From Rhizophagus sp. LPA8_4_AMF (lineage: Eukaryota; Glomeromycota; Glomeromycetes; Glomerales; Glomeraceae): a DNA stretch of 50,438 nucleotides. Of this stretch, positions 38,070 through 49,800 are shown piece after piece. Each line of letters begins with the position of its first letter. Within the stretch, counting starts at the first letter, position 1. A model generated the notes under the pieces. The model had not been told where the DNA came from. It saw only the letters and a program-made list of their open reading frames with translations, and searched no databases. The translations under genes were made by a program, and so were the position numbers. The stretch is taken from contig JADRCO010000133.1 of the NCBI GenBank assembly GCA_021464525.1, positions 1 through 50,438 of the forward strand. Reading direction: 5' to 3'.

Positions 38070-39450
38070 TTAACGTTTGTAATATTCATCAAGATCATCT
38101 TGAAATTTATATGATTCCTTGAAATCTTTCAGTTCATCGTTTAAAACTAAAATAATACATATTATTTTAGTAATTAAAAAAAAAATCAATTTTTTTTTTT
38201 TTTTACTTACGATAATTTTTTAATCCTTTTCCAAAATTATTGTGACAAATTATTGTATTTAACATTGTAATTATTGTTATAAAAAATGAATTTACGTCCA
38301 GATTAAGATTAATTGTTATTTCTATATATAAAAAAAAGGAAATCAATAACTAATGAAATCGGTTAGTTTAAACTTTTAAAATTATTTATTGCAATACCTA
38401 ATATATATCCAGGAACATAGTTTTCTTCTCGTGAAGTTAGTAGTATTACAGATGCTGCTATTAAACTATAAGTATAATATACACAAAGAGTTAAACTAAT
38501 AAGATAAAAAACAATCATTGTTTTTTTTGATTCGTTGCGAACCTATAAATAAAAATAAACATTATAATGAATCCCTTTTTCATAAAAACAAAAGTTTAAA
38601 CTAGTTACCCCTTTAATCATTATTAAAGCAATTATACATAATAAAATACTTGGCCAAGGTATACACTTCAAGAGATCAACCGGACTGTCCACGTCAGTTC
38701 TGTATATAGATATATAAGAAATCACCGAAAATATAGCAGCTAAAATTTGTGCGTGGCACAAAGTTAGTTGCAAATAATACCATATATAGATTTCTGTAAA
38801 GTATATTGATATTTTAGAAAGTATATAAAAAAAAATTTTTAAAAATTAAAAATTCTAACTTTTAATTTTGGTATCTATTTTTTTGTTCGGATCGATAATC
38901 ACAAATAAGCTTTTCCTAAATGTACAAATTAGACTTTTAAGTTTAAGTTAGTCAATATAGATTACAAATTAATTTATTTACCCTTCACGACATATCCAAG
39001 CACTAACTATAAGTAAAATAAGTAATATTGAATGTAAGCCTACAAACGCTAAAGAGTAGGAAATTCTTCCAAGATAATAATATATAAAATAAATATATAC
39101 AATGAGTGTTACATTCACGAAAAAATATATCATTATATGGTTAATAGTTCTGAACGTTGCCTAAAAATACAATAAATAACGAACTTTAAAATTGTATCAT
39201 AATTTATAAAGAAGCTTACTATAATTACCGTAATAATTCCAGATGTAATCACTAAAATTGAACTAAAAAAAAACTCTAGAATATATACAAGAGCTCTCTC
39301 TATGTTATTTCTTTTTATAATCCAAACGAAAATGTTTCCGAACAAGACAGCAAAGGAATTTGTAAAAATGATTATACAAATTAAATTCTCTCTTAAATAT
39401 GGAAGGGAATTTTTCTTGAATTCGTCAAAACATTGAGAAATTTTCTCCAT
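38070..39450 (-). CDS. Multi-pass membrane protein of unknown function, seven exons
   Basis: Exons on the minus strand are 39450-39220, 39160-38982, 38915-38860, 38793-38609, 38542-38398, 38321-38211 and 38146-38070, giving 327 residues; all phases agree. After MEKISQCFDEFKKN there are seven or eight hydrophobic helices, for example LICIIIFTNSFAVLFGNIFV, ALVYILEFFFSSILVITSG, LAFVGLHSILLILLIVSAW, ILAAIFSVISYISIY, CIPWPSILLCIIALIMI and ISLTLCVYYTYSLIAA. A short charged loop (KSLFVIIDPNKK) and an acidic cytosolic tail ending DDLDEYYKR complete it. The topology resembles a seven-helix receptor, but I see no diagnostic GPCR motif. It is divergent from the gene at 40117, sharing a 660-base upstream region. 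Exon 3 (56 bases) and the last two exons are the least certain. An alternative end by read-through after GYILG is possible. Confidence 0.65.
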
Positions 39451-40116
39451 GTTTATTTAACGGATATTACTCTACGGTTAAAATGTACTATTAAGTTTTC
39501 GTGGGATTGTTATTTGACGTTAGGAATTACTTTTGCAGAAATTAATAGTATATTTAAATACAGTTACAATGCTGATTACCGAGAAATCAATTTTTATACT
39601 AGTAGTAAAAAGCTTTCACACAGATCATACGTTTCATTCAAAATAAATACATCTGATCAAAATTTCGGGTACTACCCCGGATGCGGGCTTTTACTTTCAA
39701 AGCCTTAACTCTTTTATGTTTATCCATTTGTCCTTTCGGAAGCCTCAGATACCCGGGATTTTATCCACTTATCCGTGAGCTTTCATAGCCCCTGGGCTTA
39801 TCCTATATTTATATTTAGAGCTCAATATAAAGATCCGTAATGAATTCAATTTTATATAATCGTTTATATTGAGCATTGCATTCTGGGTAGTACCCGAAAT
39901 TTTTGATCAGAATGGCGCTTCAAAATAAGCTTCAATTATTGTTTTTACCATATACCAGTTATAGATTGTCTATTAGGAATAGTAAACCATGGTTATCAAG
40001 ATTTCCTGCGTGTTGGCAAAAAAAAATTTTCAACTGCAGATTAGCGGACAGAATTAGGATTGGACTATAAAATAGCAGAAGGAAGGGTTTTTGTATTGAA
40101 CTCTATCATAATAAAA
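39451..40116. promoter_or_regulatory. Shared divergent promoter region of two membrane-protein genes
   Basis: This is the interval between two opposite start codons. Its centre is occupied by an inverted-repeat element (39652-39920), so cis elements of both genes must lie in the remaining 200 bases on each side or within the element. Confidence 0.5.
39652..39920. repeat. About 260-bp MITE-like element with 33-bp TIRs in the divergent promoter
   Basis: tctgatcaaaatttcgggta plus ctaccccggatgc (39652-39684) is inverted at 39878-39911 (gcattctgggtagtacccga, then aatttttgatcaga). The right end continues atggcgctt. Its reverse complement, aagcgccattctgatcaaaa, matches the repeat at the window end (aagcgccatactgttcaaaa), so the two belong to one family. 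The interior is GC-richer, with cccgg/cctggg words. Confidence 0.7.
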
Positions 40117-41687
40117 ATGTTTCTTTTAGAATCTTATCGTCTTTTTCGAAAAACAGAACCTAAATTTTTCAGCATATTACGATTGTTGACTGCTCTCGTC
40201 TTTACATTTGCTCTTAGTTATTATGTTTGGATTTCACTTAGAAAATTCGTTTCCGAAATTAATCCTACATCTTTTAAATATCCAAGTATCTAATTTACGT
40301 TATATATGATGTAAATCTTTTAAACTTTAATTTAACCTTTTTTTTTTTTTAAAAAAAAAATAGAATTTCATATTTGCCCAAAAACTTTAAGTAAGAGGTT
40401 AAAAAAAATATTATTTTAAGGTTGCAATATAATTAATATTAATTAATATACTTATCAATTTCATAATGAAAGGCGATTACGATAATAATTCAACAATAAG
40501 AACATCATTATACAAATTATATTATAATAGATCAGAAACTCAATGGTATATTATTCCTAATAATTATTCTTTCAATAATGATTATAAACGTAAGTTGATT
40601 GATATTAAAAATTTGACGATTGATTTTTAAAAATTTAATTAATTTTCTATTTCACAGTTATGACCAAATTTTATCCGAACATGACAAACAATTTATACAA
40701 CAATAGTTTAATTCCTAAAAGAGTTATTAATGGTAGTGATGATAATCATTGTATGGAATTTATACCTGAAAATGATTACATCAAAAATACAGATAAACAT
40801 CGGTTTAAAACTGCTCTCCTCTTTATTATTACTTTGGATAATTCTTCAAATTATAATTACTTCGAAATTATTTTTGAATCATTTAACATTACAACAAAAG
40901 TTACGAAATCATTTAATGATGTCCAAAATATTAATGAGGTGAAATTAAGTCATAATCAATACTTTATTACTCCAGGACGATTTCATATGTATACTTTTCA
41001 TTTCGCAAGTGCGAAATATTATTCTACATCTCTTTCTGGTCTTCTTGGTTTTGATGCAGATAAAGATGAGATGGATATTGTAATTGAAGATATGTTACTT
41101 GCTCAATTGCCAAATACTTTCAATACCGTGTTAGAATTGACATATAAATATGATTTCATAGTTAATAGTGATATTATGACTTTTGAAAATAATGGTAATT
41201 AATAATTTTATATATTAATATTCGTATTTGAATAATTTTTACAATTGATTTTCCTCTTTCTTTTAGTTATAAGACTTATAGCAAATTTTGGTGGTTTTTA
41301 TGGTGCTATAAGTGGGACATTTATTTTATTATTTGGCGCTTCAAAACTTACTCCATGGTAAATATTTTAAATCAAATCATTTGAAATTATATTGAAAAAG
41401 TTTTAACGATTTATCATATTTATTTAAGGGGAATTTGTCAAAAGTACTTGTTACGTTGTTGGCCATGTCGTCGGAGTTTTAAAAAACATTTGGCAAATAG
41501 ATATGTTTCTCGTGCAGGAATACCATTAGCAGATGATCCATGTAGTCTACCAGAGGGCGGTAGAATCGAAGATAGAGTAGCCGTATTGGAAATTTTGTTA
41601 AAAGAGTATTACATTGATGATTATTATCTAGATAATTTAAGAAATACACATGAAAGATATTTTAAAAATTCTAATACTAAGAAATGA
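40117..41687 (+). CDS. Two-pass membrane protein with glycosylated lumenal/external domain, six exons
   Basis: Exons are 40117-40285, 40364-40390, 40473-40589, 40658-41194, 41267-41357 and 41429-41687, giving 399 residues. One TM helix lies near 17-39 (LLTALVFTFALSYYVWI). A domain of about 240 residues follows, with a CPK motif and at least seven N-x-S/T sites (NNST, NRSE, NYS, NMT, NGS, NSS, NIT), pointing to the secretory side. A second TM is at about 284-312 (GGFYGAISGTFILLFG). A cytosolic tail is cysteine- and arginine-rich at its start (CQKYLLRCWPCRRSFKK) and has RIEDRVAVLEILLKEYYIDDYYL near the end. The plan matches a multi-copy, lineage-specific membrane family I have seen in Rhizophagus-type genomes; function is unknown. 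Exon 3 uses a weak acceptor (aatgaaag), so that junction is the least certain. Confidence 0.75.
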
Positions 41688-44546
41688 AAATGTAATGATA
41701 TAAGTTTATAAGAAGCCAAAATTTAACCATCAAATTATTTCTTTTTTCTTTTCGTGTAATAACTAAAAAAGCTGGGCTTAACCTTTTTTACGATACTTTA
41801 ATTAGAAAATTATTGTTTGTTATCAATTTATGTACTAATAATGAAATTGATTTTTTGTATTTTATTAAAATAACAAAAATTACAACGTTGGATTAGAATT
41901 GGACGTCAAAACGTTTCGGCTATAGTTATTTTTGGATTGTCGGCTGCAGTTTGGGATTTTGGCAAGATTTCAGCATTTTGCTATAATAGCTGAATTGTTT
42001 CGGCACCCAACTCTAGATTGGATATACGTTGTGGCCATATTAAGCAAATTTGACAATAAAATCATCTTTAATCAAAAACAAAATTCAATATTTTTTTGTG
42101 TATCTATAAATCATGAAAAGTAAAAAAAAATTCCTAAGTTATTCCTAAGGAATAAAAATATGGTTGGTTTTTAATTCGCATGATGCATGAGTTAGTTTTT
42201 CCCATAATAACAAAATTAGGTCGATAACTTCTAATGTATAAATTAGGCAATAATTTATTTAAGAAATTTGTTTATGAACTTATTCTGAAATGATATTTTA
42301 TAGAATAATTAAAATATATTTATTAAGTTTTACTTTATATTATTATGTAATTTTAATAAATAAAATAAGGTATTATGTTATGAACTCGATTTTATAATAC
42401 AAAAAAAAGTTCGATATCGAAGGTATAGATATTGAGATTAGATATTGTATATGAAACCAATTTTTGTATAACGAACATTCTAGATGTGAATTTTTGTACG
42501 TCAAACCCTTAAATCTGAGCAAATCTGTAAGTGGAGGTGGAAATTTATTGTAAATTTGTACACCGAGATAATTTTTTTTGTAAATTTGGTACATCAGAGG
42601 TTAGTTGAAATCTGTACTTCAAACTTCATTCAACTTTTCATATCCGTACTATAAGAACCGTCGAACTTCAACACTTAATTGTCAAATCCGTACAATGAGG
42701 TTCCAATCAGTGTATTCAGGCCCTGGGAAAACTATCAGTTATATGAATACCGACCTTTTCTTTATAAGCTAGAAAATAAAAAAAAATATCGTAAGTATGG
42801 TTGGTACCGGTGGAAGAAAATAATCAACCACCACCATACTACATAAAAAAAAAGCTTCCAGATTGGAAATGATATCCGGTTTGGATACCAAACATGAGCC
42901 AGGTACATAGACTAACCCTCATCCAGGAAAGCCAGTTTCTTCCTCCCCTTCATCAGCTTTTTTTTATCTATAAGCCTGTTTTAAATTACACACTGAGAGA
43001 GCTAAGCAGGGATCTTAAGCTTACCTTAATAAATAATAAATGGTTTGTGGGTAATCATAGTGCTCTTCCTATTCTAACAAAACCTTCTTTTATACCTTGG
43101 GCTCTCTCTTAAAGAGTCAGTTGGCAATGGTACAGGAACTACTCTCTCCAATAACGCGTAAAATCACTTATGACGCGTCTTATACAAAGTCTCCTCAGCT
43201 ATTAGACCTATTAATAACACCCTCCGCATGGTCTACGCGTCAACCTAAGGAGAACTTTATTGTACATAAATATATGAAAATAAATAGATGTATGAAGAGT
43301 TTGTAAATTATTTTTTTTTTGTTATATTATAACGATGTAAAAAAGAAAAGATGTAAAAAATTGAGACAAAGGAAAAAAATATGAGATGTATATGTAGTTT
43401 TTTTTTATCTTTTTTATCAAGTCACACAGTTCAGCCACGAACTTTTATAGAATATTTGAGACGCGATTATTACGTAATATATCATTAGTTCAAACGTATC
43501 AGTATGACAATGTCATATAGATAGTACATTTCCGGTCGATTAAGCTGGATTTTTTTTTAGTTGTTATTTAAATCATATTTTTTAAAAAAAAAGAGGTGAA
43601 AAAAGTAAATTTCGAAATAATGCAATAATCTAATTTTTCTACAGAAAACTTTTATTTTATAGATTTATTTAATAATTATCATAATTTAGTTAAAGAAAAA
43701 AAACATTTAAGAAATAAATTTTTGCACATGATTAATCATAAATCGGGCATAATAACGATATGATTTGTGATTATACCCATTTTCTTATGTATACTCAATA
43801 CTGTAAGTCTGTGACGCGTAGTGATCGTTCTTTTACATTACGAATAAACTATGGATTCTTTAAATTTGATGAAAGCTCCGATTTTAAACTTGACTCGGAG
43901 AACTAAATTTTTCAATTGACCGACTTAAAACTGAATAATTTTCTCGGGTAGGTGCACGTGTGAAATATTCAAATTTAAGTCTCGATATATTGTATTTTAT
44001 TATTTTAGTGGTATTATGTCAAAATATTAGTTTTTCTTGAATGGTTGAGTAACACAAAATTTCAAAACATAATAATATATTATTTAATTTTATAAATATA
44101 TTATCTGTATCTGTTTAACAATTCTGAAAAATCGTTCTTATTACAATAAACCATTTATTGATAAATTATGGCGTAAAGAATGTGTTCCTCGTTGTATGAT
44201 AGAAGGTTGACTTGTGGAAATTTTGATATTGACAAGTTCATAAAAAAATATAATTTATAATATAAGAAATGAATTTTCTGGCACATTTCTTGAATGAACA
44301 CATATATATAATAATAGAATTATACAAGAATGAGAGAAAAATTTGATTCGTCTAAAATTATATAAACATATAAGTACTTTGTATGGTTTCAAGAGAACAT
44401 GACCCTAGGAATGATCTGTCCCATCTAAGTTCATATACAATTGACAACTGCTACATTCTTTTTCAAGTAACAGGAAAGAATGAACATGTTTATTGAGTTT
44501 TGTAGCAATAATAATCCGAATATCTCAATATTTTTTACTATTTTAC
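41688..44546. other. Gene-poor interval
   Basis: No firm gene. 42470-42700 repeats words such as 'aaatctgtac' / 'aaatccgtac' / 'aaatttgtac' at irregular spacing, a possible degraded tandem repeat. 42890-43310 is GC-richer and has two consecutive frames (LRELSRDLKLTLINNKWFVG; LLSPITRKITYDASYTKSPQ) separated by a stop; this may be an old coding or transposon fragment, not identified. Near 41970 there is a small hairpin. Confidence 0.4.
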
Positions 44547-44817
44547 CTTTAATTTTCGTGACTTCACAAAATTTAATTATATTTAGATGAATATCAACCT
44601 TTCCCATTATTATTAACTGTTAACGACTTATCTAAATATATAAACAACAATTAAACCTCTTTCCATTGCGAAATTTTTTAATTGCATATATTGTCTTTGA
44701 ATTTTTCCAAGTTGCAGCATAAATGGAAGCGAATGCTCCAGCACTAATCGTACGCTTATTAATCCTAAGTCTCGAGGTTCGAAATAAAGCAATTGTTGCA
44801 TCATCATCCAATAATAT
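44547..44817 (-). pseudogene. Relic of a kinase N-lobe
   Basis: On the minus strand 44817-44657 reads ILLDDDATIALFRTSRLRIN followed by TISAGAFASIYAATWKNSK and YAIKKF: the glycine-loop and beta-3 lysine region of a TKL-type kinase. After an intron-like gap, 44598-44547 reads VDIHLNIIKFCEVTKIK, the alpha-C to beta-4 region. No start and no C-lobe follow. It is a fragment of a dead kinase gene of a subfamily different from the zinc-ribbon class. Confidence 0.65.
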
Positions 44818-46372
44818 TTTTTTGTCTATTTGTTACCTATTACAATAAAGACAAATTACTGCTGAACAACATATTTAAAGTGTCGTCGTAAAAAGGTTCT
44901 AAGATATTTTGAGCAACCATAAGAATGCGCGTAGCGGAATCTAGATATAACTGATAATAAAATTTATGTTTAGCATCAAATTAATTCTTTATACGTTCCG
45001 TCGGGCTTTAAGAAATAAATTACAACAATGCTAACATTCATTAGGAACTGTATTTTTTTCCTTAAAGTCCGACGGCACGTGGAGTTCCTTATAAAATAAG
45101 CAAGCTCGCTTCATAACTCGGAACTTTTCATGTTTCTTTAGGTCAAAACGAGCCTTTTTTTGTACCATAACGGGAAACTATTTCCTCGCGTATGTCGTTA
45201 TCTTAAAAAGTACATTATTACTCCACTTCGGGAAAATGGAATGAGAAATTTATCTATTATGATAATAGTTAATGCGACAAAGGACTAATTTCGATCTGCA
45301 ACGCATTAGTTGCAATACCTATTATAAGGTATCAAACTGAATGAGAAACTTCGATTTTTTTCCACGATATAATTCTGAAGGAAATTCCTTTCAATGATTA
45401 TAGAATGCAACGGAGTTAAACACGATATAGAAGATTAGTTGAGAAACTTTATGATAGTATACGGAATTCATGTAGAAATGGAACAAATAGTAAATGTACG
45501 CATCTGTGCAAAGTAGTACCAAAGAAATTTGGACGTTGAAGAACAGAATTACAAAGAGTGAGCCTCGCACAGAGGGAAATAAAATAAAGAAATCGTATAC
45601 GGAAATATTTGATTAAATGAGTAAAAACAGAATCTCAATAAAGATTTTAAAGACATTTATATTTTTTACTCCTCGAAAGAGACAAGTAAAGATTGCCGCT
45701 TAATATATAGATACATAATCCAATTTCAAATTAACTCTTTCCATGACAAATTCTGTTTACACCAAAGATTTTTTCATATATTGTTTAACACAATAAGGCT
45801 GGAAGGCACTGGAACCACCATTGAGATGATAAGCAACTTTATATAAAGGCCATTTAAAGTTCATTTCATAAACGTGAGGGTGTATTATCAAATAATGTTT
45901 AGGTGCTGCCCAATATACAGATCAAAGTACAGTACATCGGAATGAAACAAATCCAGTATGTACTAAATAAATAAAAACTTAAGCAGTAAATGCTCTTAAA
46001 AAATCGGGAATACGCAAGTTGTAATGAAACCTCGTTGAAAATACCTAAATATTATACTAAGAAATTCTGAAACAAACCGTAAATGATAACTTTAGTTGCT
46101 GGAGTATTCCCTCAAAACAAACTGGAAATGACAACTTAACAGGACCGTTTCAGGAGCAAAAATATGAACATTGACCCTGAATCTTGGCCCACCTATATGT
46201 ATACTATATATGGATGAGTCAAAGTCTCAACCGTTACACGGGTCAAGGTTAATACATTTTTGCGTTTCAAGAAAAACATTTTTTAGTACAAAAATCGGGT
46301 ATTCCAAAACAAGCCTCTGTGAAACGGTAACGTATTTCCAAATATGATATGTAATACACGCAGTTTGGCGTT
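44818..46372. other. Gene-poor interval upstream of the kinase array
   Basis: No gene is supported. It contains a short inverted repeat at 44998-45075 and miscellaneous moderately GC-rich sequence with no long frame. Confidence 0.4.
44998..45075. repeat. 78-bp hairpin with 18-bp arms
   Basis: ccgtcgggctttaagaaa at the left and ttccttaaagtccgacgg at the right are reverse complements apart from two mismatches. It is MITE-like, in the spacer near the kinase relic. Confidence 0.55.
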
Positions 46373-46380
46373 TATAAATA
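46373..46380 (+). promoter_or_regulatory. TATA-like box of the kinase cassette-array gene
   Basis: tataaata lies about 45 bases before the ATG at 46423, at the same spacing seen in the reductase genes. This supports 46423 as the true gene start rather than an internal exon of a longer gene. Confidence 0.5.
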
Positions 46381-46422
46381 TCTAAGCTTCATTACTTTTA
46401 AACTTTTCAAGAAACTTTCGCC

Positions 46423-46842
46423 ATGTCTCAATCATCTCAATCATCACAAAACAGTGTAATAAGTGGGACGTGCGAAAAATGTGGTGAAGAATATAATAAT
46501 GAATACGATTGGTGTAAGCAATGTCAGATAAACTGTTTAAGAGAAAATTTTACAAAATGGACTAGTGAAAATGAAATAATTGATGATTTCATTCAAGAAA
46601 CGCAATTAAACGTTGATGACTACGATGATGTATTATTTGAATGGATTCCATATAATCAGTTTAACGACGTCAAAGAAATAAGCAAAAGTGATTTCGCTTC
46701 GATATATTCAGCTATATGGGAGGACGGTCCTTTATGTTATGATAATGATGAAAATGAATTGATAAGAGATTCAGAAAAAAAAGAGGTTACTCTGAAAATT
46801 TTACATAATTCACAAAACAACACTGGTGAATTTTTAAAAGAG
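46423..46842 (+). repeat. Kinase cassette 1 (exon 1)
   Basis: This exon has a serine/glutamine-rich start, zinc ribbon C17/C20/C31/C34, linker KWTSENEIIDDFIQE and FEWIPYNQF. The G-loop is degenerate (SKSDFASIYSAIW), and the beta-3 lysine is kept in VTLKIL. It is the only cassette without the leading hinge segment, as expected for the founding first exon. Confidence 0.85.
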
Positions 46843-49800
46843 GTATAAGATAAATTTGATTAAAAATACATCTCTCTTTAATGTAATAATAACTTTATAT
46901 TAATAGGTTAAAACATATTCGGTTGAAAGACATTATAATTATGATACCCTTAGAACATATGGAATTTCTCAGCAACCAGATACGAAAGATTATATTATGG
47001 TTTTAGACGGTGGATACTGTGAAGAATATTGTAAAGAGTGCGGTGAGAAGAATACTGACAAACGGTGGTGTAAACCATGCCAAATAAAATATTTTATGAA
47101 AGAATTTGCAAACTGGACAAGTGAAGATAAAAAAATTGATGTTTTCATTCAAGAAAAGCAATTTAGCATTGATAAGCGGGATGACAAAATATTTGAATGG
47201 ATACCATACGATCGGTTTAATGGCGTTAAGGAAATATCCGACGATGATTTAGGTGATCTTGTTACAATGCATTCGGCAACATGGAAAGATGGTCCATTAT
47301 ATTATGAAATTAATGACAATGAGAAAAGGGGATGGATGAGAAAATCGGATGAAAGGGTTAATTTAAAAAGTTTACGTAACTTAAAAAACAATACTGACGA
47401 ATTTTTGAACGAGGTATAAATTATACAAATAAATAGGTAGAAATTAAACACTTCTTTAATGTAATAATAATTTTTTGTTAATAGGTTAAAGCATACTTGG
47501 CAAACGAAACAGAAATATACGGAATATCTCAAAATCCAGATACGAAAGATTATGTTATGGTTCTTAAGAATGAATATTGTGAAAAATGTAATAAGAGATA
47601 TATAGATACTGATCAATGGTGCAAGCCATGTCAAATAAATTACTTGAAAAAGAATTTCGCAAACTGGGCCAGTGAAAATGAAAAGATTAACGATTTTATC
47701 CAAGAAATGCAACTACGCATTAATAGTAAAGCTGATATAATATTTGAATGGATACCATACGATATGTTCAATAGTGTTAAAGAAATAGGTAAAGGTGATT
47801 CCACTACAATATACACTGCAATATGGAATGATGGCTTATCTTCCTACGATAATGATAAAATGGAATTAATCAGAGAGTCAGATGAAAAAGTTACTTTAAA
47901 ACTTTTACATGACTCACAAAATAATACTAGTGAATTTTTAAATGAGGTATGATAAATTGTTATAATTTAATTGGAACCTTTTCTTTAATGTAATAATGAC
48001 TTCCGTTTTAAATATTTTACTAGGTTAAAACATACTCAGTTGAAGGACATGCCAATGATGATATTCCTAAAATATATGGAATTTCTCAACATCCAGACAC
48101 AAAGAATTATATTATGGTTTTACAAGATGGTTATTGCGAAAAATGTGGTGAACAATACAAGTATATTAAAGATAAATGGTGTAAATCGTGCCAAATAAAT
48201 TATTTTAAAAAAAAATTTAAAAGCTGGACCAGTGGAAATGAAAATATTGACGGTCTTATTCAAGAACTGCAATTGAAATTTGATGAATATAATCATAATA
48301 TATTTGAGTGGATATCATATGATCAGTTTGATAACGTTACAAGGATAGGTGGGGATGCTCTTGTTACAATATATTTAGCAATATGGAATGATGGTCCATT
48401 ATATTACCATGAGAAAAGAAAGGAATGGGTTAGAGACCCGGGTATGAAGGTCGTTTTAAAATGTTTACATGATTCACAAAACCTTGCTACCAATGAACTT
48501 TTAGATGAGGTATGAGAAATTTATTTAACCCATATTTACTGGTCACCTGTGATTTTTTAATGCTAATAATACATTTGCCTTCTTTAATATATTCTTTTTT
48601 TAAACAGATTAATAAATATTCAATATCTGGCTATGATAGTGTTCTTCAAACATACGGAATATCTCAAAATCCGGATACAAAGGATTACACCTTGGTTTTG
48701 CAAGATGGATATTGTGAAGCATGCGGTAAAGAATATATTGATGGATGGTGTAAACCATGTCTAATAAATTACTTGAAAGATGATTTTACAAATTGGACCA
48801 GTGGTAATGAAAAAATAGATGTTTTTATTCAAGAAATGCAACTAAAAGTTGATCATTTTCATGATAAGATATTTGAATGGATACCGTACGACCAATTCCG
48901 TAACTTTAAAAAGATAGGCCAAGGCGGTTTTGCTACAGTATATTCAGCAATATGGAAAGATGGTCCATTGTCCTATAACACCTATTCAAAGATGTGGTTA
49001 AACGAAATAAATACAAAGGTCGCTTTAAAATGTTTACATAATTCAAAAAACGTGACAGATAAGTTCATGAAAGAGGTACGTGATTAGATTTATAAGTTTA
49101 ATATATTCATTTAGGTGTTTTTTAGTAACTCCTTTATGTATTGATAGATTAAAGCGTATTCGATGGATGAGGATAGTCACGTTCTTAAAGTATACGGAAT
49201 ATCTCAACATCCGGATACAAAAGATTATATTATGGTTCTTGCGTATGCGAAGGGTGGAAATCTTCAGGATTGGATGAACAAGAATTATAAAAGATTTGAT
49301 TGGAATGATAAATTATTAGTATTAGCCGATATTTGTAAAGGACTCGCGGGAATTCATCAAAGGAGGATGGTTCACTGTGACTTTCACACAGGAAATATAT
49401 TGTTCAAATTTGATACTTATTCTGATTCCGAACTTAATGCATTTATTTCAGATATGGGATTATGCGGGGAAATTGGTAACATGAATGATGAAAATGTTTA
49501 TGGCGTCATGCCTTATGTAGCTCCCGAAGTATTAAGAAGAGAAACCTATACTCAAGCAGCGGACGTATATAGCTTTGGTATGATCATGTATTTTGTAGCC
49601 ACTGGAAGACAACCTTTTGCTGACCGTGAACATGATGAGTTTTTGGCAATAGATATATGTGAAGAAATTAGACCAGTAATACACGAGCCAGAAGCACCAG
49701 AATGCTACATTGACTTAATAAGAAGGTGCTGGGATCCAAATCCAGAAAATAGACCAAAGATGACGGAAATTGAAGAAACGATTTTTTCGTTTCAAGAATC

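Noticed and set aside
42894-43306. Two adjacent frames in a GC-richer island
   Set aside because: They are separated by a stop with no plausible intron, and I recognise no family; left as unassigned old sequence.
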